The position numbers were made by a program, and so were the translations under genes. The notes under the pieces are model-generated. The model worked only from the letters and a program-made list of their open reading frames with translations. It made no database searches and was not told the DNA's origin. A stretch of DNA of 64,000 nt, taken from NCBI RefSeq assembly GCF_001189235.2, contig NZ_LFIP02000002.1, forward strand, positions 496,411 through 560,410, written 5' to 3'. Shown piece by piece: positions 1-9,434 of this stretch. Source of the stretch: Bradyrhizobium embrapense (lineage in GTDB: Bacteria > Pseudomonadota > Alphaproteobacteria > Rhizobiales > Xanthobacteraceae). The first letter of the stretch is position 1, and every line of letters begins with the position of its first letter.

Positions 1-1123
1 GGCCCGGCAATGCGGTGAAGCTGAGATCTTCGATCGCCGGCCGCTTGCCGTCATAGGAGAACGAGACGTCGTTGAATTCGACGAGGCCGGACAGCCGGCC
101 GGGGTCGATCGCACCGGGTCGGTCGCGCACCGCCGGCACCGCATCGAGCACGTCGAAGAATTCCTGCAGGCGAGGCGCTTCCATGAACACATTGTTGATG
201 AAGCTCACCACCTGCTCGAGCTTCTGGATCAGCATGGTGGCGAACGAGACGAACATCACGATCTCGCCGACCGTGGTCAGCCCTTGATTGTGGAGCGCGA
301 TGCCGACGGTGAAGATCGCGAGCACCGTGATGGTGGTCGAGGCGCGCGTGATCACGGTGACCAGCGCCCACCATGACAGCACCGGCATCTGCACCGCGAG
401 CAGCTTGTCGGCGACGTAGCGCAGCCCCTGCACCTCGGAATCGATCCGCACGAAGCTCTGCACCAGCGCGACATTGCCGAGCGCGTCGGAGGCGCGGGCC
501 GAGAGGTCGCTGTAATAGGCCTCGACCTCGCTCTGCATGCCGTAGGTCTTGCGCACCACCATCGTCGTCAGCGCCGTGAACACGACGCAGAGCGCGAACA
601 GCAGGATCGCCAGCCGCCAGTTGATGTAGAGCGCGAGCGGCAACAGCACGATCAGCGACATGATCGCGGCGAAATGCTCGCGAAAGAAGCCGAGCCAGAG
701 CCGCCACAGCGCGTCGGTGCCGTTCAGCATCACCTTCATCAATCGCCCGGAATGGGTGCCGGAGTGGAACGTCAGCGGCAGTTGCAGGATGTGCTCGAAA
801 TAGTCGGTCAGCACGGCCTGGCGCTGGCGGTGCGCCAGCCGGTCGGCCTGCAAGGCGACGATCGCGCTGCAGCCGATCGTGAACAGGCCGAATGCCGCCC
901 AGGCCGCGAGCAGCGGCCATGCCGAGGAGGTCGCGAACAGCCCGGTGACCGGCCGGCCCGACAACACGTCGACGATCTTGCCGAACAGCACCGGCTCGGC
1001 GAATTGCGCGCCGGCGAGCAGCATGTTGGCGGCGGCGAGGATCCAGCCGAGCCGCGCCTCCTTGCCGAGCAGTTCGAGGACGCGGGTATAGAGACGAAGC
1101 ATGGACATGCCGGCGAGACTCAT
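1..1123 (-). CDS. ndvA: Cyclic beta-glucan ABC exporter, fused permease/ATPase (5' part only)
   Basis: The gene runs off the left edge, so only about 374 N-terminal residues are visible. They form the exporter-type transmembrane domain: several hydrophobic helices, the phrase [15 protein letters not shown] near residue 38 and [11 protein letters not shown] near 90. The start of the ATPase domain ([14 protein letters not shown]) sits at the edge; Walker and signature motifs lie outside the window. The layout and phrases match the NdvA/ChvA family, which moves cyclic beta-1,2 (or 1,3/1,6) glucans across the inner membrane and matters for osmotic adaptation and plant interaction in rhizobia. Start options are the ATG at 1123 or internal ATGs at 1108 and 1102; none has a strong ribosome site. 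The family assignment is from memory; the substrate is inference. Confidence 0.8.
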   Translation of the reverse strand, partial: MSLAGMSMLRLYTRVLELLGKEARLGWILAAANMLLAGAQFAEPVLFGKIVDVLSGRPVTGLFATSSAWPLLAAWAAFGLFTIGCSAIVALQADRLAHRQRQAVLTDYFEHILQLPLTFHSGTHSGRLMKVMLNGTDALWRLWLGFFREHFAAIMSLIVLLPLALYINWRLAILLFALCVVFTALTTMVVRKTYGMQSEVEAYYSDLSARASDALGNVALVQSFVRIDSEVQGLRYVADKLLAVQMPVLSWWALVTVITRASTTITVLAIFTVGIALHNQGLTTVGEIVMFVSFATMLIQKLEQVVSFINNVFMEAPRLQEFFDVLDAVPAVRDRPGAIDPGRLSGLVEFNDVSFSYDGKRPAIEDLSFTALPG

Positions 1124-1230
1124 CAGCGGTGGGCGCCCGGTCAGGCGGGATGCAATCTAATCAGGGTTCGCCAGCGAGGGCCAGCGGTGACAGCGCGTCA
1201 TCCTCCCAGTTTATGGGGCTCGGCCTATGT

Positions 1231-1321
1231 CGTCATTGCGAGCGAAGCGAAGCAATCCATTGTCACCGCGCGCGTGGCGAGATGGATTGCTTCGTCGCTA
1301 TCGCTCCTCGCAATGACGGGG
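1231..1321. repeat. Palindromic intergenic repeat (REP-like)
   Basis: The spacer 1124-1350 contains a near-palindrome. GTCATTGCGAGCGAAGCGAA at the left is mirrored by a right arm ending in CTCCTCGCAATGAC, with an inner pair built on GCAATCCAT and ATGGATTGC. Such elements are common between bradyrhizobial genes and usually non-coding. It lies between two minus-strand genes, where it could act as a transcript 3' structure. No gene is seen in this spacer. Confidence 0.75.
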
Positions 1322-1350
1322 AGAGCGAGTTGTCGTAAGGAAACCGGCTC

Positions 1351-2430
1351 TCAATTCACCAGCCGGCCATCGATCGGCGGCAGGAATTGATCGTCGAAGA
1401 TGTCGACGGCGCGCGGTCGCTTCTGGAATTTGACGTCCTCCGCGAGCTGGTCGAGCGACCGCTCGAAGCGCTCCGGCTCGATGCCGCCGAGGCCGTTGCG
1501 CTTCACCTCGCTGGTCAGGATGTTGTCGCGGAGAATGGCGCCGAGCCGTTCGAGCTCCAGGTCGCGCGAACCGCCGTCCATCCGGCTCACCACCTCGCTT
1601 GCGGCGCGGGCCGGGTCCTTGACGGCGAGGTTGGTGCCGCCGATCACCGCGCGCACGAAGCCTTTCACCGTGTCCGGCTTCGCCGCCGCAAGGCGCGGAC
1701 TGGCGATCACGGCAAAGCCATAGGCCTCGCAGCCATAGCCGGCGAAGCGCAGCACCGCGAGATCATCGGCGGGCACGCCGCGATCGCGCAGATTGATCGC
1801 CGAGAGGTAGGAGAAGCCGGTGACGGCATCGATCTGTCCGGCGGACAGCATCGGCTCGCGCACCGCGGCGCTGATGATGTTCTGCTTCACGCTCGCAAGC
1901 TGGATGCCGTTCTGCCTGGCGACCGCAGGCCACAGCCGGACCGAAAGGTCGCCCTCGGCGACGCCGAGGCTCTTGCCTTCCATGTCGGCCAGCGCCCTGA
2001 TGCCACGGCTCTTGCGGGCGATGATTGCGTAAGGCGCCTGGTTGAACAGCACGAACACTGCCTTGACGGGGGCAGCATCAGGTTTGTCGCGAAAGCGGAT
2101 CAGCGCATTGATGTCGACCAGCGCGAAATCGCTCGAGCCGTCGGCGACACGCGCGATGGCGTCGGCCGAACTGGTGGCGACGTTGGTGCCGACCGCAAGG
2201 CCCTCGGCGCCGAACAGACCGCCGGCCGACGCCATCACGAACGGGGCCGCAGCAGCATCAAGCGGACGATCGAGCGTGAACTGGATGGTGAGCGGCTGCG
2301 GCGCATCGCCGGCGCGCAGCGGTGTGACGGCCGGCCACACGCCGCCCGAAAGGCCGATCATGCCGGCCAGTATCCAGCGGAGAACGGTGGTCCGACTTAC
2401 CTGCATCATCACATCCGGGAGGCGAGACAA
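1351..2430 (-). CDS. ABC transporter substrate-binding protein, NMT1/SsuA-like
   Basis: A 359-residue protein with an N-terminal signal peptide (hydrophobic stretch ILAGMIGLSGGVWPAV around residues 17-32). The mature part looks like the NMT1/THI5 or taurine/nitrate binding fold: LTIQFTLDRPLDAAAAPFV, then ASAGGLFGAEGL, SDFALVDINALIRFRD, and GKSLGVAEGD in the typical hinge region. Such proteins bind a small ligand (thiamine precursor, sulfonate, nitrate and similar) in the periplasm and hand it to an ABC permease. No permease or ATPase gene lies beside it, so it is an orphan here and the ligand cannot be named. Alternative starts are the consecutive ATGs at 2409 and 2406. Confidence 0.75.
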   Translation of the reverse strand: MSRLPDVMMQVSRTTVLRWILAGMIGLSGGVWPAVTPLRAGDAPQPLTIQFTLDRPLDAAAAPFVMASAGGLFGAEGLAVGTNVATSSADAIARVADGSSDFALVDINALIRFRDKPDAAPVKAVFVLFNQAPYAIIARKSRGIRALADMEGKSLGVAEGDLSVRLWPAVARQNGIQLASVKQNIISAAVREPMLSAGQIDAVTGFSYLSAINLRDRGVPADDLAVLRFAGYGCEAYGFAVIASPRLAAAKPDTVKGFVRAVIGGTNLAVKDPARAASEVVSRMDGGSRDLELERLGAILRDNILTSEVKRNGLGGIEPERFERSLDQLAEDVKFQKRPRAVDIFDDQFLPPIDGRLVN

Positions 2431-2597
2431 AGTGCCGCGCCGGCCGCGCCTGCTTCATGACACCGAATGCGCCAGGGCAAAGATCATTTCAAGCTGCAAT
2501 TTCAAGCGCCATTGCACGCATTTTGCCCCAGACAAGGTGAACGGCCGATGACTGCCTCGATTTCATGTCAGGGTTGTTCAGCTTGCGTTCGGTTTGG

Positions 2598-2623
2598 GGA
2601 ACCTAATCTAGGTGGAGTGGGTT
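2598..2623 (+). promoter_or_regulatory. Possible EcfG-type general stress promoter
   Basis: GGAAC is followed after 17 bases by GGTT. Alphaproteobacterial EcfG promoters are roughly GGAAC-N16/17-CGTT, so one base of the -10 element deviates. It lies 47 bases upstream of the chosen start of the Tyr/Gly-rich secreted protein. Moderate match by eye. Confidence 0.4.
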
Positions 2624-2669
2624 AGCTCACCGAGGCCCGTCGGGCCGGCTTCCACAAAGGATGACTGCA

Positions 2670-3113
2670 ATGTTTGCGCGAAAAGGTGTTTTTTCGTCCA
2701 TTGGCCGCGCAGCCACATTGGCAACGGTTGCCGCGGTGGCGTTGACGGCCGTTGAGCCGACGATGGCGTTCGCGGGCTCCGCTCCTGCGGGCAAGGCCGC
2801 CGCCGTGACCACATCGCACGGCACCAGCGGAGCGACCGACATCAGCGCGCGCCGTCGCTACTATCGTGGCGGAGGCGGTGGCGCGGCCGCTGCGGCCGTA
2901 TTCGCCGGGATCGTCGGCACAGGTCTGGCAATCGCGGCAGCCCAGAACCGCCGCGACTATTACGATTCCTATGGCTACTACGACGGCGGTCCCGGCTATT
3001 ATGGCGGTCCCGCCTATTATGGTGGTGGCCCGGCCTATTACGGCGGCGGACCGTATTATGGTTATCACGGCTATTACGGGCGCCGCTCGGCGCTGCCCTA
3101 TACGCCGTACTGA
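2670..3113 (+). CDS. Secreted Gly/Tyr-rich small protein
   Basis: A 147-residue protein. The N terminus (residues 1 to about 35) is a signal peptide with positive residues then ATLATVAAVALTAV and an Ala-rich end. After RRRYYRGGGG comes a short hydrophobic, Ala-rich segment (AAAAAVFAGIVGTGLAIAAA). The C-terminal half is a low-complexity repeat of Tyr-Tyr-Gly-Gly-Pro units. Function is unknown; similar short surface or periplasmic proteins are frequent in Bradyrhizobium. The start at 2670 is preferred over the in-frame ATG at 2661 because AAAGGA sits 8 bases before 2670 and overlaps the first ATG. A terminator follows, so it appears to be a single-gene unit. Confidence 0.65.
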   Translation: MFARKGVFSSIGRAATLATVAAVALTAVEPTMAFAGSAPAGKAAAVTTSHGTSGATDISARRRYYRGGGGGAAAAAVFAGIVGTGLAIAAAQNRRDYYDSYGYYDGGPGYYGGPAYYGGGPAYYGGGPYYGYHGYYGRRSALPYTPY

Positions 3114-3151
3114 CACGCATCCTCGGTTCTCAGAACTGTCACAAAACATCG

Positions 3152-3184
3152 AATCCACCGGCTGCGAGGCCGGTGGATTTTTCG
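3152..3184 (+). terminator. Rho-independent terminator
   Basis: An 11-base stem (AATCCACCGGC paired with GCCGGTGGATT) with a 6-base loop runs directly into a T-rich tract (TTTTTCGTTTT). It closes the Tyr/Gly-rich secreted protein gene. Confidence 0.85.
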
Positions 3185-3237
3185 TTTTCGGTGAGGCCGT
3201 TAACACGCTGGCGACGCGTTTCGATTAGGCTCGCAGG

Positions 3238-3639
3238 ATGAGTGATTCGATCGAGCGGCTTTACCAGGCGGTGATCGTGGCCAAGGATCTTGATCCGGCT
3301 ACGTCGCGCACCGCACGGCTGTTCCAGCGCGGGCCGGCCAAGATGGCCAAGAAGCTCGCCGAGGAAGCCGTCGAGGTCGTGATCGACGCCGTCAGCGGCA
3401 AACCGGATGCGATGGTCCGCGAGAGTGCGGACCTGCTCTACAATCTCACCGTTCTCTGGGCGTCGGCCGGCGTGAAGCCGGACGATGTCTGGCGCGAGAT
3501 GGAGCGGCGCGAGCGGCTGCTCGGGATCGCCGAGAAGCTGCCGAAGTCGCCGGTCAAGATTCCCAAGACCGCGCCCGATCCGGTGGTTCGGCGTCGAATT
3601 GTCGCGCTGGAGAACCGGCTGCGCAAACGGCAGTCGTAA
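3238..3639 (+). CDS. Phosphoribosyl-ATP pyrophosphohydrolase-like protein (HisE/MazG fold)
   Basis: A 133-residue all-alpha protein. The HisE/MazG signature is clear: KKLAEEAVEVVIDAV at about 37-51 and ESADLLYNLTVLWASAG at about 62-78, carrying the acidic EExxE and ExxD residues that bind Mg and the pyrophosphate of phosphoribosyl-ATP in histidine synthesis. The C-terminal 40 residues form a basic extension rarely needed by HisE. It is not beside other his genes; its neighbour is a DedA-like membrane gene. It may therefore be a second HisE copy or a nucleotide pyrophosphatase with another substrate. Confidence 0.7.
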   Translation: MSDSIERLYQAVIVAKDLDPATSRTARLFQRGPAKMAKKLAEEAVEVVIDAVSGKPDAMVRESADLLYNLTVLWASAGVKPDDVWREMERRERLLGIAEKLPKSPVKIPKTAPDPVVRRRIVALENRLRKRQS

Positions 3640-3702
3640 ATCAACCAAATTCGATCCAATCCCGGCATGGACAAATCCGCGCCATGATGGTTCATCGCGC
3701 CC

Positions 3703-4284
3703 ATGTTGAAACGGATTTACGACTGGTGCGTCGCGGCGGCCGACAAGCCCTACGCACTGTGGATTCTCGCCGCCGTCGCCTTCGCCGAAAGCTCCTTCTT
3801 CCCGATTCCTCCCGACATCATGCTGTTGCCGATGTCGTTGGCGCGGCCGAAGCGGGCCTGGTGGTTCGCGGCGGTCTGCACCGTCGCGTCGGTCGCTGGC
3901 GGCGTACTCGGCTACGCGATCGGCGCGCTGCTCTATGACTCGCTCGGACAGTGGCTGATCCACCTCTACGGCCTCTCCGACAAGGTCGATGCGTTCCGCA
4001 CCTCCTATGCCGAGTGGGGCGCCGTGATCATCCTGGTGAAGGGGCTGACGCCGATCCCCTACAAGCTCGTGACGATCACCTCGGGCTTTGCCGGCTACAA
4101 CATCTGGCTGTTCATCCTGTGCTCGATCGTCGCACGCGGCGGCCGCTTCTTCTTCGTCGCGGTGCTGCTCAATCGCTATGGCGATGTCATCCGTGCCGAG
4201 CTCGAGAAGCGGCTCGGCCTGTGGGTTGCGATCGGCGCGATCGTGCTGGTGCTGGGCTTTGTCGTCGCATTCAAGCTGATCTAG
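3703..4284 (+). CDS. YqaA/DedA-family membrane protein
   Basis: A 193-residue integral membrane protein with four to five hydrophobic helices. The DedA/SNARE-associated signature is visible: FAESSFFPIPPDIMLLP near residues 27-43 (acidic residue plus FFPxPP) and VKGLTPIPYKLVTITSGFAG near 112-131. DedA proteins are proposed lipid scramblases or transporters needed for envelope homeostasis. It lies 63 bases after the HisE-like gene on the same strand and could be co-transcribed. The following spacer begins with a dispersed repeat. Confidence 0.8.
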   Translation: MLKRIYDWCVAAADKPYALWILAAVAFAESSFFPIPPDIMLLPMSLARPKRAWWFAAVCTVASVAGGVLGYAIGALLYDSLGQWLIHLYGLSDKVDAFRTSYAEWGAVIILVKGLTPIPYKLVTITSGFAGYNIWLFILCSIVARGGRFFFVAVLLNRYGDVIRAELEKRLGLWVAIGAIVLVLGFVVAFKLI

Positions 4285-4384
4285 GGCTTCGGTTCTGACT
4301 GAATCGGACCCGAAGCTCCAGCTTGTTGTTTCGGCGCGTTTTCTTCACGTGAACCGGTATCCACTTCGCTCGAAAACGCTCTAA
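4285..4384 (-). repeat. Dispersed ~100-bp repeat, copy A
   Basis: This segment is nearly the reverse complement of 28585-28681. Shared blocks are GAGCGAAGTGGATACCGGTT, GTGAAGAA, GGAGCTTCG and TCCGATT (as read on the minus strand). It starts directly after the stop codon of the DedA-like gene, so it may serve as its transcript end. Confidence 0.75.
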
Positions 4385-4464
4385 CCAAAGTTCTAGCTGT
4401 CCGCGTCTATGCTCGCGGACGGCTTCGGACTACGGTCGCTGCGTTGGCTGACGGAACGACACCG

Positions 4465-4995
4465 GTGAATCTCGCGAGACTCAATCCCGCCAAGGCGTGC
4501 GCTGCGATGGCGGCCCTTGTGCTGTCGATGGCGCTACCTGCGACCGATAGCGCGCGGGCGCAGACTGCGCCGCCCGTGCTCGGTGTGCAGTCCCCCGCGC
4601 AGCAACCTGCTGAGTCTCAGACGCAACAGATCGAGCTGCCGCCCGCGCGCGAGCATCCCGGGCTGATCAACGAAATCGAAAAGCTGTTCGAGAAGTCGAA
4701 GTCGGTGCTGCCGCCGCTGAAGAGCCCCGGCGATACCTTCAACGACTTGTCGAACCTGGCGCGGCCCTCGACGATGGTCACCGGGCGTGCGGCCTGCGCG
4801 GTGGCCGCCAACGGTGCGCCCGACTGCAAGATCGGCGCCGACCGGCTCTGTCAGAGCAACGGATACAAGGAAGGCAAGGGCATCGATATTGCCGCCACGG
4901 AGAAATGCTCGCCGCTGGTCTATTTGCCGGGCCACAAGCGCGGGCCGAACGACTGCAAGACGGAAAATTTCGTGACACGGGCGGTCTGCCAATAA
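4465..4995 (+). CDS. Cys-containing exported protein of unknown function
   Basis: A 176-residue protein with a signal peptide (AAMAALVLSMALPATDS then an Ala-rich cleavage region). The middle is Pro/Gln-rich with a predicted helix. The C-terminal 70 residues hold six cysteines (RAACAV, PDCKIG, DRLCQS, EKCSPL, NDCKTE, RAVCQ), suggesting a disulphide-bonded periplasmic domain. I do not recognise the family beyond conserved rhizobial hypothetical proteins. GTG at 4465 gives the best signal peptide; TTG at 4444 is the alternative. Confidence 0.6.
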   Translation: MNLARLNPAKACAAMAALVLSMALPATDSARAQTAPPVLGVQSPAQQPAESQTQQIELPPAREHPGLINEIEKLFEKSKSVLPPLKSPGDTFNDLSNLARPSTMVTGRAACAVAANGAPDCKIGADRLCQSNGYKEGKGIDIAATEKCSPLVYLPGHKRGPNDCKTENFVTRAVCQ

Positions 4996-5020
4996 GGCGG
5001 GCAAAATCGCCGCTGGGATG

Positions 5021-5070
5021 CCACACGCCTGCGGAAAATGCCGCGTGTGGATGAGGTTTTGTCATCCTTT
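5021..5070 (+). terminator. Hairpin followed by T-rich tract
   Basis: CCACACGC pairs with GCGTGTGG, with an inner GCGG/CCGC pair around AAAATG. The stretch after it is T-rich but interrupted. Likely 3' end of the upstream exported-protein transcript. Confidence 0.5.
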
Positions 5071-5091
5071 TGCAGCGCCAAAACGCAATCC

Positions 5092-5121
5092 TTGACAGTG
5101 GAAAGATTGCCTTGTTGGTAT
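5092..5121 (+). promoter_or_regulatory. Sigma-70-type promoter for the flavin oxidoreductase operon
   Basis: A consensus -35 box TTGACA (5092-5097) is followed after 18 bases by TGGTAT (5116-5121). It lies about 45 bases before the start at 5166. Confidence 0.5.
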
Positions 5122-5165
5122 GACGCTCAGCATTCGAGACCAACCAGCTTGAGGATCCGCCGCCT

Positions 5166-6134
5166 ATGTCGATGCCTGCTCTGTTCAAGGGCCGCCTGTC
5201 TCTTCCCGTGATCGGGGCGCCGCTATTCATCATCTCGGTGCCCGACCTCGTTATCGCCCAGTGCAAGGCTGGCGTGGTCGGCTCGTTTCCGGCGCTGAAT
5301 GCGCGCCCGCCGGAGCTGCTCGACGAATGGCTGTACCGGATCAAGGAAGAGCTCGCCGCTTATGACAAGGCACACCCGGAGCGGCCGTCGGCGCCGTTCG
5401 CGGTGAACCAGATCGTGCACAAATCCAACAACCGGCTCGATCACGACATGGCGCTTTGCGAGAAGCACAAGGTGCCGATGATCATCTCCTCGCTCGGCGC
5501 GCGCGAGGAGCTCAACCAGGCCGTCCACGGCTGGGGCGGCATCGTGTTCCACGACGTGATCAATCAGAAGTTCGCACACAAGGCGATCGAGAAGGGCGCC
5601 GACGGCCTGATCCTGGTCGCGGCCGGCGCCGGCGGCCATGCCGGCACGATCTCACCGTTCCCGTTCGTCTCGGAGACGCGGCAGTGGTTCGACGGGCCGA
5701 TCGCGCTGTCGGGCACCATCGCCAACGGCCGCGCCATTCGCGCCGCGCGCATCATCGGCGCCGACTTCGCCTATATCGGCTCCGCCTTCATCGCGACCAA
5801 AGAGGCAAACGCGGTCGAGGGCTACAAGAGCATGATCACCAATTCGTCCGCCGAGGACATCGTCTACTCCAACCTGTTCACCGGCGTGCACGGCAACTAT
5901 TTGAAACCCTCGATCGTCGCAGCGGGCATGGATCCGGAAAACCTGCCGACCTCCGATCCCTCGAAGATGAGCTTCGGCACCGATGCGTCGGGTGAGCGCG
6001 CCAAGCCGAAGGCCTGGAAGGAGATCTGGGGCTCCGGCCAGGGCGTCGGCAGCATCTCCAAGGTGGTGCCCGCGGCCGAACTGATTGCGCGCTTCAAGAA
6101 AGAGTATGACGAGGCGGTCGATCCGGCGCTTTGA
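5166..6134 (+). CDS. NAD(P)H-dependent flavin oxidoreductase / nitronate monooxygenase family
   Basis: A 322-residue TIM-barrel FMN protein. The N terminus carries LPVIGAPLFIISVPDLV, matching the family opening PxxxAPM. The FMN/phosphate region reads GADGLILVAAGAGGHAG near residue 145, with the catalytic-type His in GGHAG, then ALSGTIANGRAIRAARIIGADFAYIGSAF. Members oxidise nitronates or reduce quinones using FMN. The stop overlaps the next start (TGATG), so it is translationally coupled to a thioesterase. That pairing suggests a role in breakdown of a CoA-linked or nitro-type substrate, but the substrate is not evident. A paralogue lies at 11233-12210. Confidence 0.8.
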   Translation: MSMPALFKGRLSLPVIGAPLFIISVPDLVIAQCKAGVVGSFPALNARPPELLDEWLYRIKEELAAYDKAHPERPSAPFAVNQIVHKSNNRLDHDMALCEKHKVPMIISSLGAREELNQAVHGWGGIVFHDVINQKFAHKAIEKGADGLILVAAGAGGHAGTISPFPFVSETRQWFDGPIALSGTIANGRAIRAARIIGADFAYIGSAFIATKEANAVEGYKSMITNSSAEDIVYSNLFTGVHGNYLKPSIVAAGMDPENLPTSDPSKMSFGTDASGERAKPKAWKEIWGSGQGVGSISKVVPAAELIARFKKEYDEAVDPAL

Positions 6135-6907
6135 TGGACCCGATCTTTCGCGTCGACGGCGACCGCATCGTCACCAGTCCCGATGCCGCGGGTCCATGGG
6201 ATCCGCGGATGCAGCACGGTTCCGCGCCGGCCGCGCTGGTGGTGTGGGCCGCCGAAGCCATCCCCACGCCGGTGCCGATGCGGATCGCGCGGGTCACGAT
6301 CGACCTGATGCGTCCGGTGCCGGTGGCGCCGCTGACGGTTTCGAGCGAGATCCAGCGCGACGGCCGCAAGATCCAGCTCTGCGGCGTCAAGCTGTTCGCC
6401 GACGGCGTTCTCGTCGTCTCGGCCACCGTGCTGAAGATCAAGCATCAGGCGGCCGAGCTGCCGCCTGATGTCGCAGCGTTTCCGGTCGATCTGCCGGGCC
6501 CCGACGAAAGTGCGGTCGAGCCGGGCAATCTCGCGAACAGTCCGTTCGTGAAGAACATTTCGATGCGGGCCGCGCGCGGCCGCTTCGGCGTGCTGGGTCC
6601 GGGTGCGATCTGGTTCCGCGTCGACCGCCCGCTGATCGCCGGCGTCGCCGTCTCGCAGGCGATGCGCGCGGTGGTCGCTTCGGATTTCTCCAACGGCGTT
6701 TCGCCGGCGCTCGATTTCAGCCAGTGGACCTTCATCAACGCCGATCTCACCGTGAGCCTGGCGCGCGAACCGGTCGGCGACTGGATCCTGCTCGACAGCG
6801 AAAGCTGGATCGGGCCTGACGGTGCCGGGCTTGCGATGTCGCGGCTCGCCGACCAGCGCGGCTATTTCGGCCGTACCGTCCAGAGCCTCGTGATCGATCG
6901 GCGCTAG
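6134..6907 (+). CDS. Double-hotdog acyl-CoA thioesterase-like protein
   Basis: A 257-residue protein that reads as two hotdog halves, as in TesB-like enzymes. The first half includes HGSAPAALVVWAAEAIP and RVTIDLMRPVPVAPLTVSSE; the second includes ISMRAARGRFGVLGPGAIWFR and WTFINADLTVSLAREPVGDW, with a catalytic-type D at the end of DFSQWTFINAD. Such proteins hydrolyse acyl-CoA thioesters in the cytoplasm. The ATG at 6134 overlaps the preceding TGA, and coupling with the flavin oxidoreductase implies a shared pathway. An in-frame TTG at 6131 is less likely. Confidence 0.75.
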   Translation: MDPIFRVDGDRIVTSPDAAGPWDPRMQHGSAPAALVVWAAEAIPTPVPMRIARVTIDLMRPVPVAPLTVSSEIQRDGRKIQLCGVKLFADGVLVVSATVLKIKHQAAELPPDVAAFPVDLPGPDESAVEPGNLANSPFVKNISMRAARGRFGVLGPGAIWFRVDRPLIAGVAVSQAMRAVVASDFSNGVSPALDFSQWTFINADLTVSLAREPVGDWILLDSESWIGPDGAGLAMSRLADQRGYFGRTVQSLVIDRR

Positions 6908-6920
6908 CCAGGGCTACCGT

Positions 6921-7000
6921 TCTCCCACCTCCCCTTGCAAAGGGGAGGTCGCTTTGCTCGCCAGAGCAAAGCGGGTGGGGATCAGCTCTCTCCCCGCATA
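6921..7000. repeat. Tandem-hairpin intergenic repeat
   Basis: CCTCCCCTT/AAGGGGAGG and GCTTTGCTC/GAGCAAAGC form two adjacent hairpins, followed by a third CCCC-rich arm. The same general architecture recurs around 53330-53460. The rest of the spacer (7001-7304) has no convincing gene; an open frame continues upstream of the kinase start but lacks kinase homology. Confidence 0.65.
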
Positions 7001-7304
7001 CAGCCTGGCCTGGGGCCGCCACTCCCGACCTTCCCGCATTCAGGGGGAAGGAGAAGGCGGGCCACATCTACTGTGCATGGGGTTGTTTTACGGATTCGCC
7101 GTGGGGAGCCGCGCCAAGCAGCGGCCTTGCAGCAAAAATAACTCCGCCCGCCGGGAACGCTTGGCGCCGCCAGCGAGTTTCGCTCCGATTAGGGGGCCTC
7201 ATGGTGCGTATCGATCCCGCGGCCGGTATCGTGGCATTGGCCGCCCGGCGGTTTCATGCTGTGCCGGTCGGTCGCTGCGCCCGGCCGTCGCAGGGACAGA
7301 CACG

Positions 7305-9434
7305 ATGAAGCCCGGCCCGTCCTCGGAACGCGCGGTCATCCTCGCCGCGAGCGAGCGGGACGCCGTCAAGACTGCCCACCTGATCAAGGAAGCCGGTTAC
7401 TACGCCAACATCTGCGGCGACTTGGCCGAGTTAGAGCACCAGGTCATGAGCGGGGCGGGCCTTGCCATCATTGCCGATGAGGCGATCAGGAACGCCGACC
7501 TCGCCGGCCTGACGCGCTGGCTGAATGAGCAGCCGTCATGGTCGGATTTTCCCATCGTGCTGATGAGCGAAAAGGGGGGCGGGCCCGAGCGCCATCCCGA
7601 AGCGGCGCGGCTCGGCCGCGCGCTCGGCAATGTCACCTTCATCGAGCGGCCGTTTCATCCGACCACGCTGGTGAGCCTGGTCGCCGCGGCGGTGCGCGGC
7701 CGCCGCCGCCAGTACCAGACCCGCCAGATCCTGGAGGACCTGACCGAGAGCGAAGACCTGTTGCAGACCGCGCTCGATGCCGGGCATCTCGGCGCGCTTG
7801 AACTTCATCTGCCGGAGTTCGAGCTCGAGGCGTCGCCGACCTGCAAGGCATTCTTCGGGCGCAAGCCGCGCGATCCCTTCACCTATCAGGAGCTGCTCGC
7901 CGCGGTGCATCCCGATGACCGCGCCCGCCGCGGCGAAATCGTCGAGCAAACGTTGCGCACCGGCGCGGATTACCGGATCGAGTATCGCAACATCTGGCCC
8001 GACGGCACCCAGCATTGGGTCGATGTGCGCGCCCGCGCGGTGCGCCGGCCCGACGGCAGCATCCGGTCGCTGGTCGGGGTCTGCTCCGACATCACCGCGC
8101 GCAAGACCGCGGAGATCGAGCGCGAAGCGCTGCTGGCGCAGCTCGCCGCCGAGCGCACCGCGCTTGCCGAGCTCACCGCGACGCTGGAGCAGCGGGTCGA
8201 GCAGCGCACCGCCGATCTGATGAAGGAGGTCGCCGCGCGCGAGCGGGCGCAGGAACAGCTCCGCCATGCGCAGAAGATGGAGGCGATCGGCCAGCTCACC
8301 GGCGGCGTCGCGCACGATTTCAACAACCTGCTGATGGCCGTGATGGGCAATCTCGATCTGCTGCGCAAGCGGATGCCGGAGGACCCGCGCCTGCGCCGGC
8401 TGGTCGACGGCGCATTGCAGGGCGCCGAGCGCGGTGCTTCGCTGACGCAGCGGCTGTTGGCCTTTGCGCGGCAGCAGGATCTACGCGCGGTGCCGGTCGA
8501 TCTCGGCGCGCTGGTGCGCGACATGAGCGAATTGCTGGAGCGCTCGCTCGGGCCGCGCATCGGCTTGCGGCTCGACATCCCCGATGGACTGCCGGCGGCC
8601 TGCGTCGATACCAACCAGCTCGAGCTTGCCTTGCTCAACCTTGCGATCAATGCGCGCGACGCGATGCCGGATGGCGGCGTGATCGAGATCCGCCTCGCGG
8701 CCTTCCAGTCGAAGGGCGATCCGGCGCTGCAGCCAGGCAACTACCTCAGACTGTCGGTGATCGACAGCGGCACCGGGATGTCGCCGGACGTGCTGAAGCG
8801 GGCGATCGAGCCGTTCTTCTCGTCCAAGCCGGTGGGCAAGGGGACCGGGCTCGGCCTGTCGATGGTGCATGGGCTCGCGGTCCAGCTCGGCGGCGCGCTG
8901 CAGCTGTCGAGCGCCGTCGGCAAGGGCACCACGGCCGCGCTGGTGCTGCCGGTTGCGACTGCCGTGCCGGCGGTCGAGAGCCCGGCGCCTGCGGCACAGA
9001 AGGTCAAGCGCTCGGCGGTGATCCTGCTGGTCGACGACGATCCGCTGATTGCGATGTCGACCATGGAGATGCTCGAGGACCTCGGCCACCGCGTCATCGG
9101 CGCCAATTCCGGACCGCACGCGCTCGACATCCTCAGGAGCGACCAGGAGATCGACCTGATGATGACTGACCACGTGATGCCCGGCATGACCGGCCTCGAA
9201 CTCGCCGCAGCCTCGCGCGAGGTGCGCCCGCACCTCGTCGTCCTGCTCGCCACCGGCTACGCCGAGCTGCCCGACGGCACCCAGCTCGACCTGCCGCGGC
9301 TGGCCAAGCCCTATCACCAGGATCAGCTGCGCGAGCGGCTCGATCAGCTGCTGGCGCAGGGGGTGGGGCAGCACACGGTTACAGCGAGCACCGACAGTCT
9401 CGCTGCGCCATCCACCTCGTCGCCGTCATCCTGA
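7305..9434 (+). CDS. Hybrid sensor histidine kinase / response regulator (soluble)
   Basis: A 709-residue cytoplasmic protein. Domains in order: a receiver-like domain (about 1-130), a PAS_3-type sensor (about 150-265, with [20 protein letters not shown] and its PAC tail), a coiled coil (about 270-325), HisKA with the phospho-acceptor His in [13 protein letters not shown], HATPase (N box [15 protein letters not shown] boxes GTGMSP and [10 protein letters not shown]), and a C-terminal receiver ([15 protein letters not shown], phospho-Asp in MMTDHVMPG, Lys in LAKPYH). No membrane helices. This is the usual rhizobial orphan hybrid kinase with no adjacent output gene. ATG 7305 was chosen because homology begins there; the frame is open further upstream. 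Confidence 0.85.
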   Translation: MKPGPSSERAVILAASERDAVKTAHLIKEAGYYANICGDLAELEHQVMSGAGLAIIADEAIRNADLAGLTRWLNEQPSWSDFPIVLMSEKGGGPERHPEAARLGRALGNVTFIERPFHPTTLVSLVAAAVRGRRRQYQTRQILEDLTESEDLLQTALDAGHLGALELHLPEFELEASPTCKAFFGRKPRDPFTYQELLAAVHPDDRARRGEIVEQTLRTGADYRIEYRNIWPDGTQHWVDVRARAVRRPDGSIRSLVGVCSDITARKTAEIEREALLAQLAAERTALAELTATLEQRVEQRTADLMKEVAARERAQEQLRHAQKMEAIGQLTGGVAHDFNNLLMAVMGNLDLLRKRMPEDPRLRRLVDGALQGAERGASLTQRLLAFARQQDLRAVPVDLGALVRDMSELLERSLGPRIGLRLDIPDGLPAACVDTNQLELALLNLAINARDAMPDGGVIEIRLAAFQSKGDPALQPGNYLRLSVIDSGTGMSPDVLKRAIEPFFSSKPVGKGTGLGLSMVHGLAVQLGGALQLSSAVGKGTTAALVLPVATAVPAVESPAPAAQKVKRSAVILLVDDDPLIAMSTMEMLEDLGHRVIGANSGPHALDILRSDQEIDLMMTDHVMPGMTGLELAAASREVRPHLVVLLATGYAELPDGTQLDLPRLAKPYHQDQLRERLDQLLAQGVGQHTVTASTDSLAAPSTSSPSS

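Noticed and set aside
6954..7304. N-terminal extension of the hybrid kinase in the same frame
   Set aside because: The extra 117 codons include repeat sequence and no domain; ATG 7305 begins the receiver-like domain.
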